Origin: Mucor racemosus
Taxonomy: Eukaryota > Mucoromycota > Mucoromycetes > Mucorales > Mucoraceae
Assembly: GCA_027405735.1 (NCBI GenBank)
Contig: JAPEHQ010000025.1
Location: forward strand, 310,001 to 374,000
DNA: 64,000 nt
Direction of reading: 5' to 3'
Shown here: positions 1 to 11,440 of the stretch, one piece after another
How the letters are laid out: every line of letters begins with the position of its first letter
Numbering within the stretch: the first letter of the stretch is position 1
The notes under the pieces: model-generated
What the model saw: the letters and a program-made list of their open reading frames with translations, nothing else
Database searches by the model: none
What the model was told of the DNA's origin: nothing
Program-made: the position numbers and the translations under genes

Positions 1-57
1 ACATGTGAAGAATACAGTGTAGTGATAGTATTAGTAGAGTAGTAATAACATTAATAG

Positions 58-65
58 TATAAATA
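58..65 (+). promoter_or_regulatory. TATA-like box upstream of the Pex22-like gene
   Basis: TATAAATA lies about 78 nt before the ATG at 136 and is followed by a pyrimidine-rich stretch (about 80-118). This is the usual shape of a short fungal promoter. The tract ends in a 3'-splice-like cag, so a 5'UTR intron cannot be excluded. Confidence 0.45.
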
Positions 66-135
66 TCCCCCTTTACATGTCTCCCATTCTCTCTTTTTCG
101 TTTTCTTTTCTTTTTCAGCAATTACAATAAAAAAA

Positions 136-1236
136 ATGCCTTTTATTATTGCAAATAGACCGCTTCAATTGCAAAGACTAGTTCATCATTCTAATAAAAT
201 TAACCCTCAGTGGTTGCCTGTGCTGCTGTTGAAGATTATGGGATACTCATCATTTGCAACTGCTCTCATCAGTATCATTATTTATTGGTACAAGAAGCAG
301 TTTGCATACCAACAACAACGTCTTTCAATGAAAAAAGATGTCAAGGCACTAGATGATGATCAATTACATATGAATCCTAGAAAGAAATTACATATCACAA
401 CTAATAACAATAACGCTTTAATGATGAAAAGATCAAACAGTACATTTACAAATTTATCAAATCAAAAAAGACAGGTAAAACAAATATTTGTTGCATAAAA
501 AAACACGATTGCTCATATAATAAACAAACAAACAGTTGTTTACCCCCCCTCCTTCCCCACTTTCTTTAAATGTCTCGCCTACTTCTTCTACTTCTTCTTC
601 TTCTCCTACTTTTACAGCCAGCAGCAGTAGATCTGCCTCTCCTCTTGGTAGTTGGAGCTCACGATTATTAGATGGTGTCATTTCTAATATCAGAGGAAAG
701 AGAAAATTAACCATTTCATTGAAAAATGTACGTCATACCGTATGCAAACCTATTAATCCCAATAGTACTCATATCTTACTTATTAGACTGTCCTATGGAA
801 CCCTTCCCGAGATGTCAATAATCCAAATCATGCGTTTCACGAAAATACTGTTCCATTGCTAAGTAAACTAGCTCAGTTGTATGATATATACGTCATAATT
901 CACATGAATTCCAATGAAGAACGCCAACAAATCCATCAACTACTTTCAAATGCAAACCTTTTGAACCCTTTAATTATTGACGAATGCAAAGTACTTTGGT
1001 GTAGCTCAGAACAAGGAAAATTACATTTGATTAATCATATTAATCCTTTTATTCATGTTGAAGGTGGTTGGGAGAAAGATAATGGTAATAAAGTCATTGA
1101 GAGCTTGCGAGTTGAGCGCATGATCTGGATTGGTCATCAGCAAAAAGTTGTACCCATGGATACCACTAAAAGTAATATAGAAATCGCTGATCAATTACTT
1201 CATACCTCTATTGCCAAACAAGTTGGTTTTTGCTAA
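136..1236 (+). CDS. PEX22: Pex22-like peroxisomal membrane peroxin (3 exons)
   Basis: Exons 136-474, 536-727 and 787-1236 (introns 475-535 and 728-786, both GT-AG) join into 326 codons with stop. Residues about 30-53 form one hydrophobic segment (VLLLKIMGYSSFATALISII) close to the N terminus, then a basic, Ser/Pro-rich low-complexity linker, then a soluble C-terminal alpha/beta domain with DIYVIIH, KVLWCSSEQGK and HVEGGWE. The C-terminal part resembles the Pex22 fold, notably the KVL-CS-E-G block shared with plant PEX22. In known systems Pex22 anchors the ubiquitin-conjugating enzyme Pex4 on peroxisomes for recycling of the Pex5 receptor. The family diverges fast, so the name rests on domain layout and a few blocks. 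An AATAAA at 1253 follows the stop. Confidence 0.66.
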
Positions 1237-1252
1237 ATATACTCTTTTACTA

Positions 1253-1258
1253 AATAAA
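1253..1258 (+). terminator. Polyadenylation signal after the Pex22-like gene
   Basis: AATAAA, 17 nt after the stop codon, in a T/A-rich 3' flank. A canonical hexamer at the expected distance. Confidence 0.4.
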
Positions 1259-1944
1259 ATATACCCACATTTACAAACATTACATTTTCGTTAAATATTT
1301 CCTCTCGGTTTCTGATCTCATGGTTATATTTTAAGAGTTTCCTACATGCAATGTTTATATTATAATATGTAAATTGCGTACAGTTACACTTGTGATTGAT
1401 TGCATTTTACGAAACAGCATGAAAACTTAAAATCAAGGGGTTATTATTAGACAGGAATGCCTAATATATTCAGTTTCTGAGAGAGGTTTCAATTAAATAG
1501 CAAGATAAACCAGGACCTGTATATGGGAAGATTTTACTGTACTGATACTGTCAATCACCGAAACAGTCTATCTTTTTCCCTGTAGTAATTTCGTTAACTA
1601 AGCTATTTTTGAATTTTCTCATATAAAAATGCAACATATTCAGGCCAATATTGATTCAAATAAACCCAAACCTTCGCGTCTATGTAGGCCTTGGAAACGT
1701 CCGTCCATCAGTATGCCAAATATCAGCTTTTACAAATTGTTCTTGCTTGTTTAAATCCAAATTCTGTTACTTTTCTCTATTTTGTATCATATGGAATTTT
1801 TTGAACAACTAATAAAAAATGCAATCTACCCTTTGTTCTATAACTAACCTCTTACTAAACAATATTTAGGATATACGGTAGACACTGCTTAATAAGTATA
1901 AAAACTAGCCGCATTATGGTACCTGTTTCTAGATTTATTTTATA
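1259..1944. other. AT-rich intergenic DNA, no gene seen
   Basis: No ORF with protein-like composition, no splice-connected exons and no obvious inverted or tandem repeat. It separates the Pex22-like gene from the first repeat copy. Confidence 0.5.
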
Positions 1945-3110
1945 TCCCACCAAAGACTCAAAAATACCTAAAATTCATGGTTTTCTAAATAAAATTGGGT
2001 CCACGTTTTCATCCCCGTGCAACTTTTTTTTCACTAAATAACACCAAGATAAAATTATATGCCAATGTACCTGAGATGTTCAGCTTTAATTCAAAAACGA
2101 GTATCTGGAAATATCCTATTTTTTACAGTTGGTATTAATTTTTCAGTGCTAATGTTTCAGATTTTTTACGCGTCTTTCACTGCTAATGGATTGAAAACTT
2201 TGAGGCTTCATATCTCTAGAAATAATTAGGCTATACTAACACTTTTTAATAATGAAACTTACTTGTTTTAAAGTGTTCTATAGCATATTTTAATATAAAA
2301 AAATTTTGGGCACCTTTATTTTTTTCGTTTTTTTGGAATTCCTAAAGTGGATTTCAAAATATTGGTTAAATTGAGCAACCTTTTTTTGCATTCATGTCAT
2401 TAAGCCCATTATGCTCTCTCAGATCCAATTTAGTTTTTTTCAAAATATTAATTTTTCGTGGAGATATCCTTAAAAATGTGTGCAAAAAGATATTTTCATT
2501 TCTAGCTTCCATTTTTCCCTTATATACCCTCATCCAAAATTCTGAATTTGAAAAAAAAATTGACAAAAATCTTGTTTTCTCTACGAACAATGCAGATAAA
2601 AGGTTTAGCAATAGCTCGATCGATAGATAATTTTGTTGCAGAGTATCTCAAGTTTTTATGTTTGAAGTATTATTATAAAAAACGGTGTGTATCTCCAAAA
2701 AACCTCCAAAATTTCAATTGCATTTTACGCAAACTTTAATGTAAAATGTTTTTCAGATTTCTGTTTAGATGGATGCAGAATTTAAAACTTTACAAAAACT
2801 ATTTAATACTCTAGGTCAACTTACTTTGCAGTTCATATGCCATTAAGAAATTTTGGTTTTTTTGATCATTTCTGGTCGATTTGTAAAATCGATTTTGAAA
2901 CCCAGTTACCATAGAGTCAAGCTGTAATATGGCCTATTATTTTGATTATCTCGACGAAAAATCAATATTTTTCGCTGAAGGAAAAAACGCAAAGTAGCTC
3001 AGAGTTGGATTTATCTTGTAAATTTAAATAATTAATACCTCAATTTAGGTGCTCAATTTTTTATAATCAATTTTAGGCAAATCTTGGTTAATTCTGGTCA
3101 ATTTTGGTCG
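1945..3110 (+). repeat. Dispersed repeat R1, copy A
   Basis: About 1.2 kb that recurs in the window: B (4020-4620, minus), C (10297-11440, plus), D (23660-24675, rearranged), E (39880-41690, minus) and F (50510-51780, minus). Shared landmarks include actaaataacaccaagat, atggatgcagaattt and tttttcgtggagatatcct. Short ORFs appear on both strands at the same place in most copies. They look conserved only because the DNA is conserved; no copy has a long ORF. I see no terminal repeats that define the ends. Probably a non-autonomous or decayed transposon. Confidence 0.8.
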
Positions 3111-4019
3111 ATATTATTTGGCCAGTGCATTTGTATTCTGATATTAATAATATATCTATTTTCCGAGAAATATCAATAATCTATAGAATGGAAGTACATC
3201 TTCTTTGAAGATTTTACGTGGTCCAACTCAATATTGTGCAAAAACATTTGTGTGGAAAAGGTAGAGATATTTACGAAAAAAATATATAAAAAAATAATAG
3301 GAATTCGACTAGTAAACATTAGGGTTTTATTATCAAATTAAATTTTACTTGAGGACATTTATTGACTACAAAAGTCCTCTTTATATAGTTTTCATCAGCG
3401 AGATTAGGTAAACATTCCTAGGACCATACATAGTTAATAATACCCCTTGTCAGATACAAGTTTTGATAGTAACCAATCGGTGTACTCATAGAGTTCATGG
3501 TGTCGGTTTTCGAGGATATTAAACAGCCAATTTTGAAGCCAATTCCATCTCCAGCTCATATTGAAATGTAATTCTTATAAATAGTCTTTTAAACCAAGGC
3601 TTAGAAGCTCTTGGTTCTTTCTTTTACCATTAGTTTTTCTAGTAATAAAGCTTACGTTCTCCATGATAACTGTTACTTGTTTTTATTATTATTCTTTCTA
3701 TAAATAAGATTGTATGTATCCATAAACTCTCACATGGGTCCTTGATCATAATGGTGTAATTAGATCCACATTATGTTGAGTGGCCTTTAACTATAATAAG
3801 CTTCTAGGATCGAAGTTCAGTAGTAGAAAGCTTATATTAGTATGGATCAGCATATATTATTTCGTAGTATAATGCCTATTTATGCCATCTGTAATGTAAT
3901 CAAACATTAGATAAAATGGAGATCAATATAGTGGATAAATATGTACATATTCCACAAGCTCAGTTACATTTTAAATTATAATTAGAATGTTGAAACTAAT
4001 TTTTTGTATTTACAAGAGG
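3111..4019. other. AT-rich DNA between R1 copies A and B
   Basis: No gene recognised. The two R1 copies on either side are in opposite orientation, so this is the spacer of a large imperfect inverted arrangement. Short A/T runs only. Confidence 0.45.
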
Positions 4020-4620
4020 ATCCAAGTGCAAACTATCCTACATTTTTTGTTTCAGCAAAAAATATAAACTTTTCATCAAGAAAATCAAAATAATAGTTAA
4101 CATTGCAGCTTATACAGTAGTACATACTTACTGAGCTTCAAAATCGATTTTACAAGATGATCAAAAAATGATTCAAAAAACAAAATCGTTTAATGGCTCA
4201 TGAACTGCAAAGTGAGTATACCTATCATATTAAATAATTTTTGTACAGTTTTAAATTTTGCATCCATTGAAGTAGAAATTAAACAAAAGTTTCACATTTT
4301 ATTTTGCGTAAAATTCAATTGAAATTTTGGAGGTTTTTTGAATATACACATCACTTTTTAATAAGCATTTTTCAAATATAAATATTTGAAATAACGCATA
4401 GCAAAATTACCTATTGAACGAATTATTTCTGAACCTTCTATCTGCATTTTTCATAGAGAAAACAAGATTTTTGTCAATTTTTTTCTCGGTTTCAGAATTC
4501 GGAATGAGGGCATATAAGGGAAAAATAGAAGCTACGAATGAACGTACCTTTTTGTACACATTTTTGAGGATATATTCACGAAAAATTAATATTTTGAAAA
4601 AAACTAAATTCAACCACCGC
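4020..4620 (-). repeat. Dispersed repeat R1, copy B (truncated, inverted)
   Basis: Reverse-strand match to the middle part of copy A (for example tcatgaactgcaaagtgag and atttttgaggatatattcac). It stops sharply at about 4620, where a decayed coding sequence begins. The outer third present in copies E and F is absent. Confidence 0.75.
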
Positions 4621-4624
4621 TAAG

Positions 4625-5259
4625 CAATTATACCAAGAAATACTGACAAGAGGCACTGTAAATAACAAAAACGGCAAGAAGGAGATAAGGATTGTAATTG
4701 CCGAAGAAAAGCTATGAATGCTAAAGTCTGACCAGACAAGATGCTTACAAATCTTGGATATATTCGACGTAATCACCAAGCATTGCCTTACTGACGGTAG
4801 CATTTGTTCTGATGACGATGCAAGTTAACTGACATGCTATCGCAAATTTGCAAAGATACTCGATGAAATTTTAGATAACACTATGTTAGACATTCTGGAT
4901 GGAGAAAGAGTATCTAAAGCTTCCAAGACCTTGGCCAAAAACCTAGAAAAATATATAATGCAAATATTCCTTTGAACAATGGCTTTGGTAGAAGAATCAA
5001 TTTGATTCTTGCGACGAAAAATATGGAGTTGTCCACGAGCGAGTGGAAAAGGAAGAAGTTTCCTGCTTCCAAATGTCTGCAACAACAGGCGAAGAACATC
5101 AGAGTCAACAAGGAAATCTTGAGATACTTCTTGGACCTTCCTATCACTGAAACTAACAAGAACAACGTAATGACAGTTGGTATAGATTGGATGGGTACTA
5201 TGGGGTACATGTTTGCTGTCAAGCCACCACTTGATGATGTCTTTGTCGCTAGAACACTA
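4625..5259 (+). pseudogene. Decayed ORF of a mucoralean repetitive protein family
   Basis: One reading frame is protein-like from about 4725 (KSDQTRCLQILDIF) through an in-frame TAA at 4826 to about 4950. A frameshift follows, and a second frame then carries LATKNMELSTSEWK, QQAKNIRVNKEIL and VGIDWMGTMGYMF up to 5259. The pattern resembles lineage-specific hypothetical proteins that are repetitive in Mucorales genomes; I recall the type but cannot name a function. The frame runs directly into an LTR at 5260, so the 3' end is cut off by that insertion. Not functional. Confidence 0.6.
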
Positions 5260-5785
5260 TGTCGTATATTTTCAGGATTGATAGATAGTACTTAAAAAAG
5301 AATACAATTATAAGAGAATGAGTAATTAATCACTTTTTCAACTGTGTAATAAAAACAAGATATCGTTTATTTAGATATAAAAGTATGGCCTTTTATATTG
5401 ATTTGAGGTTGAGATCCTGAGATTTAATTTAAGGCACTATTGAACCATTAGATCTGTTTGATAGTAATCTATGGATTGAAATGGACCAATCATAATTTAA
5501 CCGTTCTTGCAGAGCTTGTGAGTTGTCTTGTTTCAATGCTGCGCTAAATGTGCTTGGATGTTGATTTGATAGCTACTTGATTGATTAACCGCTGGGATAA
5601 AATAGTATAGTGTCGTAATTGAGGTCCAAGGGTTTTTGGTAATTGCTGGGTAAAATTAGTACGCTAGGAGTTTTTTATATCCGATATCAAGACTTTGTAC
5701 TTCAATACATGTCGTAGTCAATAGAATGTAAGATGTATTGATACTGTAGAAGGTGATAACGTATGATACTAGGTCGTATACAACA
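5260..5785 (+). mobile_element. Solo LTR of family L, copy L1
   Basis: 526 bp starting TGTCGTATATTTTC and ending ATACAACA, i.e. TG...CA ends with an 8-bp imperfect terminal inversion (TGTCGTAT / TGTTGTAT). Homologous over its length to L2, L4 and L6. The flanking 5-mers differ (left CACTA, right GAAAC), so the two ends do not derive from one simple insertion. The right flank is repeat R4, whose other copy has an uninterrupted GAAAC at 44994. See findings. Confidence 0.85.
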
Positions 5786-6560
5786 GAAACATATATTTTT
5801 CTACTACCAGAAAAACCGTCTGTCATATCATACATTCATTAAGAAATTGCAAAAGCGAGTCCGTAGAGCGACGCAGTAATTGCGCATAGCAAGACAGCAA
5901 AATTAAACGGTTAAGTCTCTTATACTATGGTATATCAATTGTAAATAAAAAAGCGTCTTTTTTTTTACTTTTCTTACATTTAACCATGTACAGTCTGAAA
6001 ATTCAGTTTTTGTAGCGGACATTTTCGGTAACTCATTTTATCCTTACCAACACTCATGGTTTTTATCAAAAAACAGAAAAATCAAATTTTGATACCGAAA
6101 TTAACGTTTAAATATACTACAATGTGAGAGAAAATTGTAGCCATAATTAATACAGATTTTATAAAAGCTTAATATTAAATGCTAAGTAATGAAAATTTGT
6201 ACTTTTGTCCGAAAAACGGTTTTTTGGTTAAAGGATTTTCATGTAATATTTTGCAATAAAAATGTTTGCTATTTTTTATTGAGCAAATAGAGCGCTAAAT
6301 TCTCTATATGTGTGTATTTTTTGTTTTCATAATTGGTAGTATAATTAACCTTAGATTTGCAAAATCAGAAAAAGAAAATTGAAAAATGTCCAAATTGATG
6401 ATCTGGACAAGAATAATTTTTGAAATTAATATTCAGCTTATAAGCCTTGTAAGTCTTAAAAATAAGAGATTTTATAATACTTGAGAACTTTTTCAAGAAT
6501 TAATGATGCTGTATCCACTTGATTCAGGCTTATTACTATAAATATTTATACATACTACTT
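5786..6560 (+). repeat. Dispersed repeat R4, copy a
   Basis: About 775 bp matching 44994-45740 in the same orientation. Shared blocks include gcaaaagcgagyccgtagag, gttaagtctcttatact and ccttaccaacactcatg. AT-rich with no long ORF and no visible terminal repeats. Its left edge is the insertion point of L1. Confidence 0.78.
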
Positions 6561-7088
6561 TTATAATCACCAATTTTTCTGGAGGTAGATATCGAATTTA
6601 TACCAAAAAAGCATGATTATAACGTAGATAATGGAACAAAATGACTAAGTCTTAGATGTTTTTTTTGTTCCAAAAGATATAATAACGCGCCCTAACATTA
6701 ACAGTTAATAATTTATTTCCAAATAAACGATAGGAAAAACATGTGCTTGTACCTGCTATTTGATTTCAGTTTATGAAGAATATTGGTCTTTTGGTTGTAG
6801 TTTTACACATAAATAAAAGAGCTGAGGAAAGAGTAGGGAAGAAAAAAGATTTTGTGTGTTACAAACAGAAATTTACAAAGGCATAAGCACTTTTAATGTT
6901 ATTACCGAACAGGTTGTTGTCGTTGTTCCCATTTGGTTCCCGAAAGAAGAACATGATGGGCAGAACTCTTTCAAACCCCAAATTTTAAATTAATATACTA
7001 TCTCGTCAATACGGCAATTCTGTTGAATTAGATTAACTCGGGTCTGCTTTAAACCATTCAAAATATCTTCGTTATTGATTATATTATG

Positions 7089-7617
7089 TGTCGTATATTT
7101 TCAGGATTGATAGATAGTACTTAAAAAAGAATACAATTATAAAAGAATGAGTAATTAATCAGTTCTTCAACTGTATAATAAAAACAAGATATCGTTTATT
7201 TAGATGTAAAAGTATGGCCTTTTATATTGATTTGACATTGAGATCCTGAGATGTAATTTAAGGCACTATTGAACCATTGGATCTGTTTGATAGTAATCTA
7301 TGGATTGAAATGGATCAATCATAATTTAACCGTTCTTGCAGAGCTTGTGAGTTGTCTTGTTTCAATGCTGCGCTAAATATGCTTGGATGTTGATTTGATA
7401 ACTACTTGATTGGTTAACTGCTGGGATAAAATAGTATAGTGTCATAATTGAGGTCAAAGCGTTCTTGGTAATTACTGGATTAAACTTGATACGCTAGGAG
7501 TTTCTTATATCCGATATCAAGACTTGCACTTCAATACATGTCGTAGTCAATAGATTGTAAGATGTATTGATACTGTAGAAGGTGATAATGTATGATACTA
7601 GTAGGTGGGATACAACA
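7089..7617 (+). mobile_element. Solo LTR L2 with intact 5-bp target duplication
   Basis: 529 bp from TGTCGTAT to ATACAACA, flanked by TTATG at 7084-7088 and 7618-7622. The R3 copy at 49165 shows the same site uninterrupted with a single TTATG at 49452-49456, which proves an insertion and fixes both ends. No internal retrotransposon sequence remains, as expected after recombination between two LTRs. Confidence 0.93.
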
Positions 7618-7671
7618 TTATGATTGATATACTATAATAAATTGACTAAAAAACCTTGATCTCATTGCTCT

Positions 7672-7852
7672 TGTTTTACCAAAACTAATAAGAATTAGAC
7701 AATAGTAAAAGGTGTAGTTTTATTCAATGTAGAGAATGATATTATATATAGAAGAGATTATCAAGTGATACAGCAGCTATTAATAGTGTAACAATAACAA
7801 TATCCTGATAATACGACTACTGTAGCGCTATATCTATATTCTGATTATAACA
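7672..7852. mobile_element. 181-bp TG...CA insertion, probable short solo LTR (family S)
   Basis: Begins TGTTTTACC and ends GATTATAACA. Flanked by GCTCT at 7667-7671 and 7853-7857. The homologous R3 copy has one GCTCT (49501-49505) and nothing between. TG/CA ends and a 5-bp duplication fit a very short LTR, for example of a copia-type or TRIM element. No second copy was seen in the window. Confidence 0.78.
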
Positions 7853-8439
7853 GCTCTACTCATTTTCTGGGCTGCCTGATCTGCACAAAAGTTTTTATTC
7901 TGCCCATCTGTGCAGCTCATTATGCCCATGAAAAGCATAGTTTGGCCGTAATGTTAGTTTTGATATTATAAATAAAAAAAAGAAAAGAATCCTTATTTCA
8001 TACAAATCAATCCCATTATAATAATATTATCCAATTGTAAATTAATTTCCTCTTATTTCACTCTCAAACAAATTTTGTTATTATACATATCTCCTTAGTA
8101 AGTGGCAGCGTTTTGGAACATATCTCCTACATTCTTCTTTTGTTGGGATCTTATAAAACAGACTGTTTTGTATTTCACATAATAGATTTATGCAATAAAT
8201 TTTAAAATTCCATTTTTATATCTGTAACTAAATTTAAATCACAAAGTATCTAATGTCTCATTGTACTCTACTGGCATCTCTGATGAAGTAAATCACCAAT
8301 TAAAGTTACACCGCTAAATTATCAAATGGTAATTTTAATATGCTTGTTCCCGACAGAATAAGCAATTTATTAACTGTAATTGGTCATTCTCAAAGCTCAA
8401 GTAAACAGTATTATGTCTTTTTCAAGCCCCATTTTGTAC

Positions 8440-8900
8440 TGCCTCGACTTTATTCATATTTACGGCTTCATTTTTTGCACTATTTTGCTTTATTGTAAGC
8501 GTATTTTTGATGGAGTAACAATACATCATACAGAAACCTTTAAGAATGAGCTAGATGACTGATCATTTTTATTAATTAAAAATTGAAATTTGGAGACTCT
8601 TGTAGGTCTTTATTTCTAAAAATACAAAATGTACAGCATTTTCTTGTTTATTTGCATTATTTTACTGGATTCTAGCTACAATTTTGAACGAATAACGATG
8701 CATTATCTCCAAATTTATAAAAATTGACAAAATGACAAATGATTTTTATCACTCCAAAACGAGATATTAAAGCATTTCTATTTCTGTTTTTTTGGTACTG
8801 CAATGTGCGCAAAATGCGCCGTTTTCATTTCCACCTTTTTTCTTAATTGTAGTTACATTTTCTATGGAGTAATGACAGATATACCATCGAAAAACATCCT
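8440..8900 (+). repeat. Three degenerate units at about 180-bp spacing
   Basis: Blocks near 8474, 8654 and 8836 share a T-rich stretch leading into an attttg-atggagtaa-like motif followed by a short ATA-rich segment, at near-equal spacing. Identity is low (judged by eye at about 60%), so this may be an old tandem duplication or chance in T-rich sequence. Confidence 0.3.
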
Positions 8901-9914
8901 AAAAAAATAGTTCAAATAATGGGAGCCACTAATATTACTTGAAATTTGAAAGAGCGTCAATTTTGCTGGGCTATAAATCGGCCAATCATATTGTTCTATC
9001 AAAATCTCGAAAAAAAATTTAATGTCTTGTTTCAAAAATCGACACTCTCGGACTTTAAATGAAATCGCGCGCTTTAAGCTGTAGTCTATTTTTAAGCTGT
9101 AAATGTGCAAAATACTGGAAATTAGGAAATGTTTCCAATATTTGACAAAAAACTGTATATTTACCCCCACCTGATCATTAAATGGTTTTTGTAGCTCATC
9201 CATTTCTGCATTAATTTACGGTTTTAAATAAAACATTTTGCTGTCAAACTGTTTCATAAATATAAATTTTTTGGGCACCACAGCTTTGCATTTAAGTCAA
9301 CTATCTTTCATCAAATCTTAATTTATCTATAACTCGACGAAAAATTTATATTTTTTGAAGATTAAAGAACCACCTAGTAGATAATGTTTTATACAATGTG
9401 CATAACTATTTTTTGTGGATTATTAGTAGGTTAGTTTATTCAAGAAACAAAGATCTTTCATTTTCTAATATTTATTTGCTTACAGTTAAATCAATATTTA
9501 AAACCTAAACTTTTTGAAAAATAAATTGAAAGCACATTGCACTATACACGACAGCATTGGTCATGAATAAGGACGACATTTAATTATTAAGTTTGGTGTC
9601 CTCATTTCCGTGTATGCTGATTTTCACTGATCTAGTAGGGCGCTATCTCTAAATTCAAATTGTCTATTTAGCAACAAATCCCATTTGGAAAAACGGTACT
9701 CTTGATTCATACAATTTATCTAGCAAATCCATGGGATACTAAAGTTATTTACTGTATACTCCTTTACTCAGAAGAGGATTTTAAATAAAAATTCTGGAGT
9801 CATATTTTTGAGGAACTGTTCAGTGTGTCAAACGTCTGCTTGCACTAGTAAGTTATTTAACAACCTGATACTGCAGCTTTTGCAATAACTAAAGTTTTTG
9901 TTAGGGGGGATACG

Positions 9915-10229
9915 GTGCCATTTATATTCAAGTATACTGAAGACACTCCAAAGGTTGATTTAAGAATTATATCAACCATGAGATGCAAAGAGGGTGATCA
10001 TTCGTTATTATGTGAATTCTCCAAGATGGCTGAAACAAGCAAATTGTATCAGGACAAATTGAAGCTTACATTAATGGCAAAACATCATGTAAATTCACTT
10101 ATCAACAATAACAACATCCATAGCCCCTATCTGGTGATGATGATAATGGGATTCGAGTTTGTATTTATGAGCTTAGAATTTGTTGAAGATATTGGATACG
10201 TAATGAAGCAAATTGATCCCTATCAATAG
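9915..10229 (+). pseudogene. C-terminal fragment of a mucoralean repetitive protein
   Basis: About 104 codons open to a TAG, with no ATG at the 5' end (the frame opens from a GTG). Composition is protein-like: TPKVDLRIIST, CEFSKMAETSKLYQDKLKL, AKHHVNSLI, EFVEDIGYVMKQIDPYQ. The order KVDLRI, then EF-K, then DKLKL, then a hydrophobic patch resembles the C-terminal half of lineage-specific hypothetical proteins repeated in Mucorales genomes, possibly the same family as the decayed ORF at 4625. Function unknown. No upstream exon was found and an R1 copy starts just after it, so I call it a remnant. Confidence 0.5.
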
Positions 10230-10296
10230 AAAAGCTGTCGATGAAGGAGGGATCGAAACTTTAATAAAATGTATTAATGGTGTATAACCAATGCTG

Positions 10297-11440
10297 CTAG
10301 CAATTTTTAATAATGAAACTTACTTGTTTTGAAGTAATCTGTTATGTCAATATTATATCTTAGGTCGCACATTCAAGGTCTCAGTCAATATTCGGTATTA
10401 TAGTAAATCAATATGTGTCCACGTTGATTCACATGCGTCTTAATAAATTGATATAATGTCTTTAAATAGTAATTCTGTATAATAGTTATGATGAAAAGTA
10501 TATGAATACCTCTAGATGTATTATTAATAAAAGGTATAATAATTTGGCAAGATTATTCCTTAAGACCGTTTTGACATTTCACAATCTATAAAATATTTCA
10601 GTATGAAAAAATTCTGAGCACCTTTTATTTTTTTTTTAATTTTTTGGCATTTCTGTAGTAGATTTTAAGATATTCGTTAAATTGAGCAGCATTTTTTTTT
10701 ACACTCATGCCATCAATCTCGTTGAGCTGTCTCGGACCCAATTTAAGTTTTTTCAAAGTATTAATTTTTCGTAGAGATATCCTCAAAAATTTATACAAAG
10801 GAAGATCCTCAATTTTTCCCTTGTATACCCTCACCCTAAATTCTGAATTTGAAAAAAAAAATCCGACAAAATTCTTATTTTCTGCACGAAAACTGCAGCT
10901 AGAAGGTTCCGTAATGGCTCGATTAATAGATATATTTGTGGCGCATTATATCCATTATTTATATTGGAAATATGCTTATAAAAAGTTATGTGTATCTTCA
11001 AAAAACCTTCAAAATTTCATTTGAATTTTACGCAAAATTTAATGTGAAACATGTTTTTGAATTTTATTTAGATGGATGCAGAATCCAAAGCTCTACAAAA
11101 ACCATTTAATAGGCTAGGTTTACTCACTTGCAGTTCATGAACTATTTAAGGATTTTGTTTTTTTTTGATCATTTTTTGATCAATTTCACAAATCAATTTT
11201 GAAACCCAGTTTCGTTAGTTTTGAAGCTGTAATATGAACTATTATTTTGATTATCTCGATGAAAAATTAATAATTTTTGCCGAAACAAAAACGATAGGGT
11301 AGCTTTTAGCTGGATCTATCGTGTGACTATAAAAAACTAGAATGTTAATGATGGGGTTTAAATTTTATTATCGATTTTATGTCAATTTTATCAATTTTAG
11401 ATCAATGTTAGGTCAATGTGTTTTGTGTTTTGTGGACTAT
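10297..11440 (+). repeat. Dispersed repeat R1, copy C (carries an insertion)
   Basis: Starts inside the R1 consensus at ttttaataatgaaacttactt (matching about 2248 in copy A) and follows it to about 11440, interrupted by a 242-bp element at 10340-10581. Short ORFs on both strands mirror those of other copies and are not considered genes. Confidence 0.8.
10340..10581. mobile_element. 242-bp TG...CA element, probable solo LTR (family M)
   Basis: Starts TGTTATGTC and ends GACATTTCA, a 9-bp imperfect terminal inversion. It interrupts R1 copy C at a point where copy A is continuous. The flanks are taatc (10335-10339) and caatc (10582-10586), a 5-bp duplication with one mismatch. The same left end (TGTTATGTCAATATTATATC) occurs at 39264, truncated. 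Confidence 0.72.

Larger units (their letters stand above)
6799..7957 (+). repeat. Dispersed repeat R3, copy a, split by two insertions
   Basis: The three segments 6799-7088, 7618-7671 and 7853-7957 together match the continuous copy at 49165-49602. Shared text includes gagctgaggaaagagta and ggttgttgtcgttgttccca. The interruptions are solo LTR L2 and a 181-bp TG...CA element. The right part holds an inverted repeat, gatctgcaca (7878) and tgtgcagctc (7909), perfect in copy b. Confidence 0.85.

Noticed and set aside
8862..9203. 113-codon minus-strand ORF
   Set aside because: Lies in degenerate repeat-like AT-rich DNA; no domain, and similar chance ORFs are common here.
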